This document shows positions 32,099 to 41,230 of a stretch of 41,231 bases of DNA, one piece after another; the stretch's first letter is position 1; each line of letters starts with the position of its first letter. Source of the DNA: CAYZXK01 sp964482395 (GTDB lineage: Bacteria > Planctomycetota > Phycisphaerae > UBA1845 > Fen-1342); contig CAYZXK010000192.1 of assembly GCA_964482395.1 (NCBI GenBank), positions 1 through 41,231 on the forward strand. Reading direction: 5' to 3'. Below the pieces are notes generated by a model. The model saw only the letters and a program-made list of their open reading frames with translations, was not told where the DNA came from and did not search any database. A program made the translations under genes and the position numbers.

Positions 32099-34678
32099 AT
32101 GAGCACCGAGTCGGTGGGTCGTGCTTGTCAGCAGTGCGGCCGGCTTGGCACCTCCAGCATTGCGGGAGGTCGCATCTGGCGCTGCCTGGAGTGCGGTTTT
32201 GTGCTGCCACGGCCGCGCCCCGCTGCGGAAGGTGGCCGCCTCAACGCTCCCCCGGAACTGTCCGCTCTGGCTCCGAACGGGATTCTGCGTGAGAAGTATC
32301 GCCTGCTACAGTGCTTGGGGACGGGCGCCCACGGCGTCAGTTATCTGGCTCACCACGAGTTCCTCACCCATCCCTGCGTAGTAAAGATTCTGCCCTACCG
32401 GGTAAGCAGCGCGGCCGACTCTGCCGTTCAGCGGCTGCGAAACGAGGCCCGAGCGGGGTTTCGGGTTCACCACCCCAATGTGGTCCGGGTGCTGGATTGC
32501 GACGTGTTTCGCGGGGTGTGGTACTTCGTGATGGAGTACGTGGACGGCGTCAACCTGGCCGAGTTGCTCCATCTTACCAACGAGCCAGTATGCTGGACTC
32601 AGGCCCTGGGGATTGCTCGGGATGCAGCACAAGGATTAGCAGCCATTCATCAGGCGGGGCTCGTACATCTGGATGTTAAACCAGGAAACCTGATATTGGG
32701 CACCGACGGGCGGGTACGGGTTGCGGACTTGGGAGTGGCGAGTTTGGCGCAGGACCTCCCTCACTCCGCAGGCACGTATGGGACGCTCGCCTACTCGGCG
32801 CCGGAACTGTTCCGTCCGGATGGGATCGCAGGCCCGGCGGCCGACCTTTATTCGCTCGGCGCAACCCTGTATCAGCTCCTTACGGCGCGCCTGCCGCACG
32901 AGGCAGCACAGGGGAGCCTCAGATGCAGGGACGGGCCGGCCGGGGATCGGATGCTCGGGACCGCACCGAAGGGGCCGAAGGAGCCATCGCCGGTAGGGCA
33001 GTTGGAACGATGGGAAGGGCCGAGGATCGAGAAAGAGTCGGGTGGAGTCTTTCAGCGGCTGGTCGACCTCCAGTGTCGGCCAGTACAGTGGCCGGAAGGT
33101 TCGGTTAGCCCTGTCCCGGAATGGTTTGTCCGGGTGATTCTGCGGCTTCTGGCCATCGACCCCCAGGAGCGGTTTCAGTCAGCCGAGGCGCTCCTTGCCG
33201 ACTTGGAGGAACCGAAGGTTTCAGTCCCCGCCGGGCAACGGCCCGGAACGCTGCCTCGGACCCCTCGGGTTCAGGCCCGGGCCGGCGAGAGCTTGGAGCC
33301 GCGCGGCATCGGGGTCCTTCCATTCCGGAATGAACGGCCCAACCCCGACGACGACTGGTTGGGCTATGCGGTCGCAAACTACCTGTCCCGTACACTGTCG
33401 GAAATGCCCGAGCTTTATGTCGTGGACCAGGACGGTTTGGCGGCGATGGTGGATCGAGTGGAATCCAGCGGTCTGGAGCGGGAAAGCGAACGGATCCGCG
33501 AAGCGGGCCGGCGTTTGGGGGCCGCGACGGTGGTGACTGGTCGTTTCACCCGGGATGGGGCGCGAATCGAGATCGGTTGCGAGATCTGGCATACCGCGGA
33601 CGGCCAACGGGACAGTCTCCCGCCGATTCGGGGTACGTTGACCGAATTGTCCGACCTGGAGCAACAGCTCTTCGGCAGGTTGGCACACGCCTTGGGACTG
33701 AGACCGGCGACCCCGGTACGTCCCGCGGAAGTGAGCCTGCAAGCTCGTCAGAAGCTTGTGCTGGGCAGGCAGGCGTTCTTGCGAGGGGACTATGAGGAAG
33801 CGGTTTCGCTGGGACGTGAGGTGATCCAGCTTGAACCAAATCTGCTGGAGGCGTTGAGTTTGGTCGGTGTAAGTCTTGCGCGCATGGGACGTTACGACGA
33901 GGCCGCCCGACAGCATCGCCATCAGGAGGCATTGGCGCGGCAGCTCGGCCAGGGCCGAGCTGCGGTGGAAGCTTTGGCCAACCTGGGAGTGATGTACTAT
34001 TTTCGGAGCGATTACGAGAGCGCGGCGGCCTGCTTCCAGCAGGCGGCCAGGACTGCCCAAGAGTTGGATTTGGCTACTGAAGCGGCTCAGATCGACAACA
34101 ATCTGGGGTTCGTGCTGTTCCGGCAGGGTCGAGCATGGGAGGCCGAGCAGGCCTTCCTACGGGCGATCCAGGTCCACCGGGCCCACGGAGCGCTGACCGC
34201 ACTGGTCGGACCCTACAACGGGTTGGGGAACGTGCTGGTGGAGCAGGGCCGGTACGCTGAGGCACGCCATTATTACATGCGAGCACTGACGTTAGCGATC
34301 GAGATTGGCGACCGAAGCAGCGTGGGGATGACTCACTTGCATATCGGACGCTGTGCCGCTCTGGAGCGGGATTTCGAAGAGGCCAAGCTCGAATTTACCA
34401 TGGCATTAAATGCTTTGGAGGAAACCAGGTTCTGGAACGGATTGGCCCGGGCCTACGAGTACGTGGCCGAGATGCACCTGCAACTGGGGAATTATGGGGA
34501 AGCGATCCGCTGTGCCGATAAGCGGCTTGAGCTGGCTCGCCAGCACTCGAACCTGCGTATGGAAGCAGCGGCGTGGATGCAGAAGGCGGAGGCGCTGAAA
34601 CGAGCCGGCCAACCCGACGCAGCGGCCGAATGCCTAGCGCGCAGTGAAGCTGTAAAAGCTCGCTCAGAGCTGCTATGA
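32099..34678 (+). CDS. Soluble Ser/Thr kinase with zinc ribbon, TolB-like domain and TPRs
   Basis: An 860-residue kinase without a membrane helix. Parts in order: zinc ribbon (C10, C13, C29, C32); kinase domain about 63-370 with loop LGTGAHGVSY (73-82), K96, HLD 190-192 in place of HRD, DLG 210-212 in place of DFG, APE present in YSAPELF, and an insertion at about 268-325; a TolB-like domain about 402-535 (RGIGVLPFRN, WLGYAVANYLSRTLSEM), as in adenylate-cyclase and CadC-type regulators; then about eight TPRs to 850. The catalytic Asp and metal Asp remain, so activity is possible though unusual. ATG 32099 is chosen; TTG 32048 is alternative. It resembles the kinase at 115-2991 in having a zinc ribbon and TPRs but no membrane helix, and no sigma factor lies beside it. 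Confidence 0.88.
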   Translation: MSTESVGRACQQCGRLGTSSIAGGRIWRCLECGFVLPRPRPAAEGGRLNAPPELSALAPNGILREKYRLLQCLGTGAHGVSYLAHHEFLTHPCVVKILPYRVSSAADSAVQRLRNEARAGFRVHHPNVVRVLDCDVFRGVWYFVMEYVDGVNLAELLHLTNEPVCWTQALGIARDAAQGLAAIHQAGLVHLDVKPGNLILGTDGRVRVADLGVASLAQDLPHSAGTYGTLAYSAPELFRPDGIAGPAADLYSLGATLYQLLTARLPHEAAQGSLRCRDGPAGDRMLGTAPKGPKEPSPVGQLERWEGPRIEKESGGVFQRLVDLQCRPVQWPEGSVSPVPEWFVRVILRLLAIDPQERFQSAEALLADLEEPKVSVPAGQRPGTLPRTPRVQARAGESLEPRGIGVLPFRNERPNPDDDWLGYAVANYLSRTLSEMPELYVVDQDGLAAMVDRVESSGLERESERIREAGRRLGAATVVTGRFTRDGARIEIGCEIWHTADGQRDSLPPIRGTLTELSDLEQQLFGRLAHALGLRPATPVRPAEVSLQARQKLVLGRQAFLRGDYEEAVSLGREVIQLEPNLLEALSLVGVSLARMGRYDEAARQHRHQEALARQLGQGRAAVEALANLGVMYYFRSDYESAAACFQQAARTAQELDLATEAAQIDNNLGFVLFRQGRAWEAEQAFLRAIQVHRAHGALTALVGPYNGLGNVLVEQGRYAEARHYYMRALTLAIEIGDRSSVGMTHLHIGRCAALERDFEEAKLEFTMALNALEETRFWNGLARAYEYVAEMHLQLGNYGEAIRCADKRLELARQHSNLRMEAAAWMQKAEALKRAGQPDAAAECLARSEAVKARSELL

Positions 34679-34687
34679 TGGTCTGGG

Positions 34688-34696
34688 TGGTATAAT
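34688..34696 (+). promoter_or_regulatory. Extended -10 promoter of the sensor kinase gene
   Basis: A perfect TATAAT with the TGn extension (TGGTATAAT) starts ten bases after the stop of the kinase gene and 36 bases before the ATG at 34732. The sequence at -35 is not conserved, as expected for extended -10 promoters. Confidence 0.6.
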
Positions 34697-34731
34697 GGCG
34701 CCAGGAACTTGTAACGTTAGGGGCCCGGCCA

Positions 34732-37134
34732 ATGTTCTGGGTTATGCTTCCCATCTTCATGGGGCTCGCAGCGGCAGTCGGCGTTCTGTCGGCCAGGCTT
34801 CGAGCGGCTCGACTCAAACTCCGATCCGAGCACGCTGCCGGCCAGGCGCAGTCGGCCAGACTGCGAGAAGTGGAGAAGGTGGCAGCCCGCAACGCGGCCA
34901 TCCTCCAGCACGCCATGGATGGCTTCTTCGTGCTGGGCGAGGACTCTCGGTTCCGAGAGGTCAACGAGGCCTTCTGCCGCATGACCGGGTACAGTGCCCA
35001 GGAACTGCTGAACATGCGGATGAGCGACCTGGAGGTGAGCACGCCGATCTGCGGGAGCGATCAAGCTGCCTATTGGCAAACGGGGCTGCACCACTTTACC
35101 ACCTCGCACCGTCATAAGGACGGGCACATCATTCAGCTGGAAAGCTGCGTGATGGCCCTGCGCGACGGGGAGTCCAAAATCTTGGTTGGACTGGCCCGAG
35201 ACGTGACAGAACGATATCGGGCGGCCGAGGCCCTGGCCAGGAGCGAGGCCCGCTACCGGAACCTGGTCGAAACGTCTGGCGACCTGATCTGGTCGCTGGA
35301 CCTGGAGGGACGCTGGACGTTTGTAAACTCAGCATCCAGAACGCTTTACGGATATGAGCCGAACGAAATGCTCGGGCGGCACGTCACCGAGTTCGTGCGA
35401 CCGGAGATGAGAGAGCGCACCTTGGGAATCCTGGCCGAACTGCGGTCGGGCAAGCCGCGGCTAAGCTTTGAGGCGGAGCACCTCCGCAAAGACGGCTCAA
35501 CGGCATACCTGAGCATAAATGCCATCCCGCTTTTGGACGGGTACGGCAATGTTACGGGTTTCACGGGTACCTCGACGGACCTGACCTATCGGCGGGAGGC
35601 GGAGCGGCAGTTGCGCCAAGCCCACGACCGGTTTGCGTCGCTGGTGGCCCGCATGCCGCTGGGGTACGTGGTGTGGTCGGAGGATTTCCGAATTCTGGAA
35701 TGGAACCCGGCCGCCACCACGATCTTCGGATACTCGGCTGAGGAGGCCATCGGGCGGTCGGTCGGCGAGCTGATCATTCCGGCCGAAGCCGAGTCGGCGT
35801 TTTCCCAGATGCGTCGCTCCCTGCTGGCGGGGACGCCACACAGCGGCACGGTGCTGACGAATCGCAAGCGCAGCGGAGAGAAGATCGAGTGCGAGTGGCA
35901 CAACACGGTGCTGCCGGACCCCGGGGGCGGGCCTGCCCGAGTTGTGAGTTTGGTGCGGGATGTGTCCGAGCGGCAGCGGCTGGAAGCTCAGTTGCACCAG
36001 TCCCAGAAGCTGGAGAGTTTGGGGGTGCTCGCGGGCGGGCTGGCCCACGATTTTAATAACTTGCTAGTGGGCATAATGGGGAACGCATCGCTGGCCATGG
36101 AGCGACTGCCGGCCAACTCCGCCCTGCGGCCACTGCTGGAGAAAGTGGTCAACGCCGGTCGACGGGCTACTGATCTGACCCAGCGCATGCTGGCCTACGC
36201 GGGCCGGGCGAACTGCGACGTGCAGACCATGGATTTGAACCGGCTGGTGGAAGAGATGGTGGATTTTGCGGCCGCGGCGGTGCCCAAGAACGTGACCCTG
36301 AAGGTTCGCATCCGGCCGGATCTGCCGCCGATTCGGGCGGACAGCGGCCAGATGCAGCAGGTGATTATGAATTTGCTGATCAACGCGGCCGAGGCGATCG
36401 GGCCGGGCGGCGGGGAGGTGACGGTCTCGACCCGGCTGGAGGAGCTGGATGCCGGCCGGATCGCGGCCGAGTTTGCCGATCAGAGATTGACCCCTGGCCC
36501 GTACGTTTGCCTGGAAGTCCGCGACACCGGCTGCGGGATCGACCCGGAGATCCTGGGGCGGATTTTCGATCCGTTTTTCACGACCAAGTTTGCCGGCCGC
36601 GGACTGGGGCTTTCCGCCATCCTGGGCATCGTGCGAGCCCACCACGGGGCGATCACGGTTAACAGCCAGGTGGGGGTCGGCACCGTATTCTGCGTGTTCG
36701 TGCCGGCTGCGTCCGCCAGCCTGGCCCCGGGGCCGAGCCAGAAGCGGCCGTGTGAGCTGCCCCGCGGGTTCCGAGTGCTGGTGATAGATGACGAGGAGGA
36801 CGTGCGGGAGGTGGTCCGGGAAGTTCTGGAGGCGCGGGGGATCGAAGTTCTGCTGGCGGCAGATGGGACCGCCGGGCTGGAAATCTTCCAACAGCACCGG
36901 GATCGCATAGACGCGGTTCTGCTGGATATGAACATGCCCGGGCTGAGCGGCGAGGTCGTGTTCCGGCGTCTGCGGGCCATCAAGCCGGACGTGAGGGTGA
37001 TCCTGTCCACCGGATACAGCGAGCAGGAGGCGGAATTGCATTTCGGCGGAGTGCCGCTGGCCGGATTCGTCCATAAGCCGTACACCGCCTCGATGCTGGT
37101 CGACAAGATCGGGGCGGCCATCGGGGCGCGGTAG
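34732..37134 (+). CDS. Hybrid sensor histidine kinase with three PAS domains and a receiver
   Basis: An 800-residue two-component protein. One N-terminal helix (MFWVMLPIFMGLAAAVGVLS) anchors it; a helical stretch follows; PAS domains lie at about 54-162, 173-287 and 297-412; the HisKA dimerisation domain has H439 in LAGGLAHDFNNLL; the ATPase has N-box NLLINAAEAIG, DTGCGID and GRGLGLSAI; the receiver has acidic pocket DDEED (686-690), phospho-acceptor D732 and K782. It senses an unknown signal through PAS and can phosphorylate its own receiver. No separate response regulator is nearby; an output partner must be elsewhere. ATG at 34732 has AGGGG eight bases upstream and its own promoter. Confidence 0.93.
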   Translation: MFWVMLPIFMGLAAAVGVLSARLRAARLKLRSEHAAGQAQSARLREVEKVAARNAAILQHAMDGFFVLGEDSRFREVNEAFCRMTGYSAQELLNMRMSDLEVSTPICGSDQAAYWQTGLHHFTTSHRHKDGHIIQLESCVMALRDGESKILVGLARDVTERYRAAEALARSEARYRNLVETSGDLIWSLDLEGRWTFVNSASRTLYGYEPNEMLGRHVTEFVRPEMRERTLGILAELRSGKPRLSFEAEHLRKDGSTAYLSINAIPLLDGYGNVTGFTGTSTDLTYRREAERQLRQAHDRFASLVARMPLGYVVWSEDFRILEWNPAATTIFGYSAEEAIGRSVGELIIPAEAESAFSQMRRSLLAGTPHSGTVLTNRKRSGEKIECEWHNTVLPDPGGGPARVVSLVRDVSERQRLEAQLHQSQKLESLGVLAGGLAHDFNNLLVGIMGNASLAMERLPANSALRPLLEKVVNAGRRATDLTQRMLAYAGRANCDVQTMDLNRLVEEMVDFAAAAVPKNVTLKVRIRPDLPPIRADSGQMQQVIMNLLINAAEAIGPGGGEVTVSTRLEELDAGRIAAEFADQRLTPGPYVCLEVRDTGCGIDPEILGRIFDPFFTTKFAGRGLGLSAILGIVRAHHGAITVNSQVGVGTVFCVFVPAASASLAPGPSQKRPCELPRGFRVLVIDDEEDVREVVREVLEARGIEVLLAADGTAGLEIFQQHRDRIDAVLLDMNMPGLSGEVVFRRLRAIKPDVRVILSTGYSEQEAELHFGGVPLAGFVHKPYTASMLVDKIGAAIGAR

Positions 37135-37410
37135 ATCGGCGCTACGCGACGTTTTGGTCGGCCCGATCGCGGATTCGCGGCGGACTGGCAGGTCCGGCGT
37201 TAGGGCCCGCTTGGCGGCCAGACTTTAACGTCTTGTGTTACCCTTCAGGGCGTGCAAGGTGGCCGACGGGCGCCGAGCACTGGGGCAAGGGGCTGGCCGG
37301 CGCTTGGCGTTCTGCCGGAGGCCGCGCGCTTGTGTAGAATGCGCCGGCTGTGCCGAGCGAATCGCTTAATGCAGCCTTCGACGTGACACAGGTGTGCAGG
37401 GGTGCGTGGC

Positions 37411-39483
37411 ATGGGCAGGAAGGCCAGGCAGAAACTTCGGCGCGACCCGGTCGCCAGGCAAACCGGCGGCCGGTTGGCAGCGCTGAGGCCGGTCCTGGTA
37501 CCGGTCTGCCTGATCGGCCTAGTGGCCGCGGCATATGTGAATGCCGACCACGAGGAATTCTTCTTTGATTCGGCCGGCAGCTTCATCGAGAACCCGCGGG
37601 TTTTCAAGGTGGGGCAGGCGTTTGGCAAGTTGTTCCGCTCGCCCCTGGCCGCCGATGAGCAGCTCTGCCATTTCACCTTCGCCCTCAACTACCGGCTGAA
37701 CCGAGCCCTCGGGCTGCGGGGCTTCGACGTCACGACCTTTCTGGCCTTCAACGCCCTGATCCACGCGATCAACGCTTGCCTGGTTTACGCGCTGCTGCGG
37801 TCGATCCTGGGATGGCTTCAGCCCGATCGGCCACCCCCGATGGCCCTGCCGCTGGCGCTGGCGGCGCTGTTCGCGGTTCATCCGCTGCACGGCAGCACGG
37901 TGGCCTACATCGCTCAGCGGCGTGGGGCGATGGCGACCACCTTCTTCCTGCTGGCGGTGCTGACCTGGCTGCGAGTCCGCCGCCCGCAACCGTGGACGGC
38001 CAAGCGCCTGCCGCTGACAGTGTGTCTGCCGCTGTGCCAGTGGTTGAGTTATCGCTCCAAGAGCCTGGGGCTGACCCTGCCGCTGGTCATTCTCATGGTC
38101 GAATTCTGCCTGCGGGCGCCGGACCGGGCGGCTCTCCGGCGGTATCTGCGCTGGTTCGTGCCGGGCGTGGCGCTGGCGGCATGCGGGCTGCTGTTTTTCC
38201 TGTGGCAACAGGGACTGCTGGACGTGCAGAACCTGCGGATTCTGCCCTATGGTCCCAAGGACCTTCACGGCGCGTGGGTGCACCTGCTGACCGAGTCGCG
38301 GGTCTTTTTACATTACTGGAAGCTGCTCCTGCTACCACTGCCGCGACGGATGTCGATCGACCACGATTTCGCCCTTTCCCACACGCTGCTGGAGCATGGG
38401 GCGATTCTGGCGTTGCTTTTCCACGGCTCGCTGACGGTGCTCGCGGTGGCAGCCGCCCGCAAAGGCCTGACGCTGGCGGCCATCGGCATACTCTGGTTCT
38501 ACTTCACGCTGTTGCCCTACGCCGTGCTGCCCCAGGCCGAGTTGATGGTCGAGTACAAGACCTATTTGCCCAGCATCGGACTAACGCTGGTGCTGGCCGA
38601 GGTCTTCTACCGCCCCTGGCCGCGAATCGGGCCGGTCGCCAAGCCCGCGGCCGCGGCGGTCGCGGGGCTGCTTCTGCTGGGGGCCACCATCACGCGGAAC
38701 AAGGTGTACCGCAGCCCGGTGGACCTGTGGGCGGACGCGGTGGCCAAGTATCCCAACTTCCAGCGCCCGCACAGCAACCTGGCCGCAGCCCTGGTGAAGG
38801 AGAAGCGGATCGACGAAGCCATCTGGCACTTCAAGGAGGCGATTCGCCTGCTGCCGAGCTGTCATCCGGCCTATGCGGGGCTGGGCGTGGCCCTGGCGGA
38901 GCAGGGCAATCTCGAGCAGGCCATCGAGTGTTATAACCTGGCCCTGCGACTCAAACCGGACTATGTGGAGGCCCACGTCACCCTGGGGATCGCCTTGTCG
39001 AAGCTGGGGCGCGTCGAGGAGGCCAATCAGCACTACCAGCAGGCTCTGAAAGAGCAGCCGACCTGCTTCGAGGCCCATAATAACCTGGCGATCAACCTGG
39101 CGCGTCAGGGAAAGCTGGCCGAGGCGGTGGAGCATTTTCGGGCCGGGCTGGAGATCAACCCCGAGTCGGTCGAGGGGCATTTCAATCTGGGTCTGACGCT
39201 GGAGCGGCAGGAGGCTTGGCCGGAAGCGATTGAGCATTACCGGTTCACCTTGAAGTTGGAGCCCAAACACTGGCAGGCCCACTTCAAGCTGGCTGAAGCG
39301 CTCTTTGCTCTGGGCCGGCTGGACGAGGCAATCGTCCACTACCGGGAAGTGGTGCGAATCAACCCGGACTTCGCTTTGGGCCGCCAAAGTCTGGAAAGGG
39401 CCCTGAGCCTGCAAGCCGCTCGGGGGGCGGATGAAGCTGTCAGGCGGCCGACGAGCCGCGATTTGGAGAGGTCGCGCAGGTGA
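37411..39483 (+). CDS. TMTC-like membrane TPR protein
   Basis: A 690-residue protein with about nine membrane helices in the N-terminal 420 residues and seven TPRs at the C-terminus (for example LNQAIECYNLALRLKP-like units from 450 on, with AHVTLGIALSKLGRVEEANQ and AHFKLAEALFALGRLDEAIV). The early loop YVNADHEEFFFDSAGSFIENP, FAVHPLHGSTVAYIAQRRGA and EYKTYLPSIG match the eukaryotic TMTC and bacterial PMT-like GT-C group, so O-glycosylation or lipid-linked sugar transfer is possible. ATG at 37411 has AGGGG eight bases upstream; GTG 37402 is alternative. Activity unproven. Confidence 0.8.
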   Translation: MGRKARQKLRRDPVARQTGGRLAALRPVLVPVCLIGLVAAAYVNADHEEFFFDSAGSFIENPRVFKVGQAFGKLFRSPLAADEQLCHFTFALNYRLNRALGLRGFDVTTFLAFNALIHAINACLVYALLRSILGWLQPDRPPPMALPLALAALFAVHPLHGSTVAYIAQRRGAMATTFFLLAVLTWLRVRRPQPWTAKRLPLTVCLPLCQWLSYRSKSLGLTLPLVILMVEFCLRAPDRAALRRYLRWFVPGVALAACGLLFFLWQQGLLDVQNLRILPYGPKDLHGAWVHLLTESRVFLHYWKLLLLPLPRRMSIDHDFALSHTLLEHGAILALLFHGSLTVLAVAAARKGLTLAAIGILWFYFTLLPYAVLPQAELMVEYKTYLPSIGLTLVLAEVFYRPWPRIGPVAKPAAAAVAGLLLLGATITRNKVYRSPVDLWADAVAKYPNFQRPHSNLAAALVKEKRIDEAIWHFKEAIRLLPSCHPAYAGLGVALAEQGNLEQAIECYNLALRLKPDYVEAHVTLGIALSKLGRVEEANQHYQQALKEQPTCFEAHNNLAINLARQGKLAEAVEHFRAGLEINPESVEGHFNLGLTLERQEAWPEAIEHYRFTLKLEPKHWQAHFKLAEALFALGRLDEAIVHYREVVRINPDFALGRQSLERALSLQAARGADEAVRRPTSRDLERSRR

Positions 39484-39533
39484 AGGCGGAAGCGTGATAA
39501 CGCGATAACGGCGGGTGGGTCCGTAGGGCCTGC

Positions 39534-40532
39534 TTACGCCGCCCTTGGTTCGCGACCGCCGCGGGGATGCGGAGCCGGCGGTGCGGAATCTCGGTTCACC
39601 AGCCAGACGCCGGTCAGCACGCACAACCCGCCGATGATCGAGTTCCACCCCACCGGTTCGCCCAACAGTCTGGCCCCGGTCACCAAAGCGACAAAAGGCT
39701 CCAGGTACAGCAGCACGCCCACCCGAGCCGGGCCGTGTCGATCGACTGCCGCGAACCACAGGTAGTAGGCCAGCCCGCTGCAAACCGGGCCCAGAAAGGC
39801 TACTGCGGCCAGCACACTCCAGGTCAGCGGGCCGCTGAAAGCTCTGATGCTGACCGCGGCGGCGGTGCTGACCGCGGCGGCTACCGTCAGGCCGAAGGCG
39901 GTGACTCGCAAAACGCCGTTGCGGGTCACCGGCCCTGCCGAAGCCAGGGTATATACTGTCCAGGTCAGACAGGAGACAAGCTGGAGCAGATCGCCCCAGC
40001 GGGCCCGATCGAACTCAGGAATCCTGACACTCATAACTGTCAGGACGCCGCCGGCACCCAGAACCACCCCTAGCCAGCCGGTGTGACCCAGCCGCTGCTG
40101 GCCCAGCAGATGGGCGCCCAGCGCGATGGTCACGGGAATGAAGCCGATGATCCAGCCGGTATGAACGGCAGTAGTATGCAGCAGTCCGTAGGCCTGGATC
40201 AGTACATGAGCCGCCAGGATCAGGCCCAGCAAGGTGCAGGTCGAGAGGTCCGATCGAATCGGCCAGGGCGAGCCGCAGCGCAGGCGACCGGCGGCGATCA
40301 GGAGCAATGCGCCGGCCCATAGCCGGGCCGCCACCAGTCCGAAGGGGGTCATTCCCTGCAAAGCTATCCGGGTGGCTGCGAACGAGGCCCCCCAGACCAC
40401 CACGGCAGACAGACCCGCAATTGGAAAGGGCCCCGGGCCGATCAGTGCGGCCTTTTTGCCGATTCGAGGCCCGCGCTGCGGCCCGGACGCCAGATGTTCT
40501 TTGGACCAGGCTTTCCGGCGGTGGGACCCCAT
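39534..40532 (-). CDS. EamA-family (DMT) transporter
   Basis: A 332-residue inner-membrane protein of the drug/metabolite transporter superfamily. Ten hydrophobic segments form two EamA repeats: first with VVVWGASFAATRIALQGMTPF and second with WTVYTLASAGP and GPVCSGLAYYLWFAAVDRHG. These export or import small metabolites. The first 35 residues are basic and not membrane-spanning. ATG at 40532 directly follows the stop of the HYExAFE gene (TAGATG), so they form an operon with coupled translation. Substrate unknown. Confidence 0.9.
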   Translation of the reverse strand: MGSHRRKAWSKEHLASGPQRGPRIGKKAALIGPGPFPIAGLSAVVVWGASFAATRIALQGMTPFGLVAARLWAGALLLIAAGRLRCGSPWPIRSDLSTCTLLGLILAAHVLIQAYGLLHTTAVHTGWIIGFIPVTIALGAHLLGQQRLGHTGWLGVVLGAGGVLTVMSVRIPEFDRARWGDLLQLVSCLTWTVYTLASAGPVTRNGVLRVTAFGLTVAAAVSTAAAVSIRAFSGPLTWSVLAAVAFLGPVCSGLAYYLWFAAVDRHGPARVGVLLYLEPFVALVTGARLLGEPVGWNSIIGGLCVLTGVWLVNRDSAPPAPHPRGGREPRAA

Positions 40533-41036
40533 CTACAGCCAGTCCGCGATCGGCCGGACCCGACAGGCGAACTCGGCCACCGGCAGGCTCACCGTCCCCC
40601 ACCTGGGGCTGCGCAGACGGGCGTTCAGCCGGTAGTCGTCCAGCGGCACGCCGGCAAACACATATCGCCGCTGGCGGAACTCGTGCACGACTTCCGGCGG
40701 GGGCAGGCCATCGGTATCCAGTCGGTAGGCAAAGACCAGCAAAGCTTCAAAACCGCTGCCGAAGACTTCCTGCCACCGCCGCAATCCGTCCAGGTCGGCC
40801 TGGGTGACCCAGTTCTCCCAGATGGGTCGAGTGCTGCGTCCCCGGGCCGCCCAGCGACGCCCTTTGATGTCCACCAGCCAGTTGGTCCGGGTCGGCGAGT
40901 AGACGATGAAATCGAAGCACTTGAGCTTGGCATCGCGAAAGGCGGCCCGCTTGGCCTCGTCGACGGCCACATACGGAAGCCGGCGTTTTTGCAGGTAATC
41001 CTCGAAGGCCGCCTCGTAATCAATGTGCGACTTCAC
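40533..41036 (-). CDS. HYExAFE family protein
   Basis: A 167-residue cytoplasmic protein typical of planctomycetes, named for its N-terminal motif, here HIDYEAAFEDYL. Further blocks are KLKCFDFIVYSPTRTNWLVDIKGRRW, WENWVTQADLDGLRRWQEVFG and FEALLVFAYRLD; the D, IKG pattern resembles a PD-(D/E)xK nuclease core (D-15-residues-DIKG), which is an inference. GTG at 41036 follows GAGGG by seven bases. It is followed directly by the EamA transporter. Its start codon is only 55 bases from the end of the mobile-element repeat, so promoter activity may come from or be altered by the element. Biological role is unknown. Confidence 0.85.
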   Translation of the reverse strand: MKSHIDYEAAFEDYLQKRRLPYVAVDEAKRAAFRDAKLKCFDFIVYSPTRTNWLVDIKGRRWAARGRSTRPIWENWVTQADLDGLRRWQEVFGSGFEALLVFAYRLDTDGLPPPEVVHEFRQRRYVFAGVPLDDYRLNARLRSPRWGTVSLPVAEFACRVRPIADWL

Positions 41037-41091
41037 CGCAGCCCTCGGTGGCTCTAGGTGGGCCGTGGTCGCCTCGTCAGGGCCGGGATAC

Positions 41092-41230
41092 AGGTAACGT
41101 CAATTCCCGTGTGTAATTGTTGCGGGTTAAGAAGGGCATTTCAGGCCACACCGCGGACCTCCCGGAATTCTTTGCAGACCCGCGTGGCGTACTTGGCGTT
41201 GTAGTACGCCACCAGACCGTACACGATCCG
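41092..41230. repeat. Right copy of the 139-bp inverted repeat
   Basis: Exact reverse complement of bases 1-139. The inner boundary is after the stretch tatcccggccctg..., where the match ends at 41092. See left copy. One more base (41231) extends past the left copy, so the shared sequence in the right end is at least 140 bases. Confidence 0.85.
41141..41230 (-). CDS. C-terminal fragment of a possible transposase (partial)
   Basis: Identical in sequence to the left fragment (1-90) but on the minus strand, ending with TGA at 41143-41141. The reading frame continues past the window edge. Its two inverted copies suggest one element type inserted twice in opposite directions. Confidence 0.4.
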   Translation of the reverse strand, partial: RIVYGLVAYYNAKYATRVCKEFREVRGVA

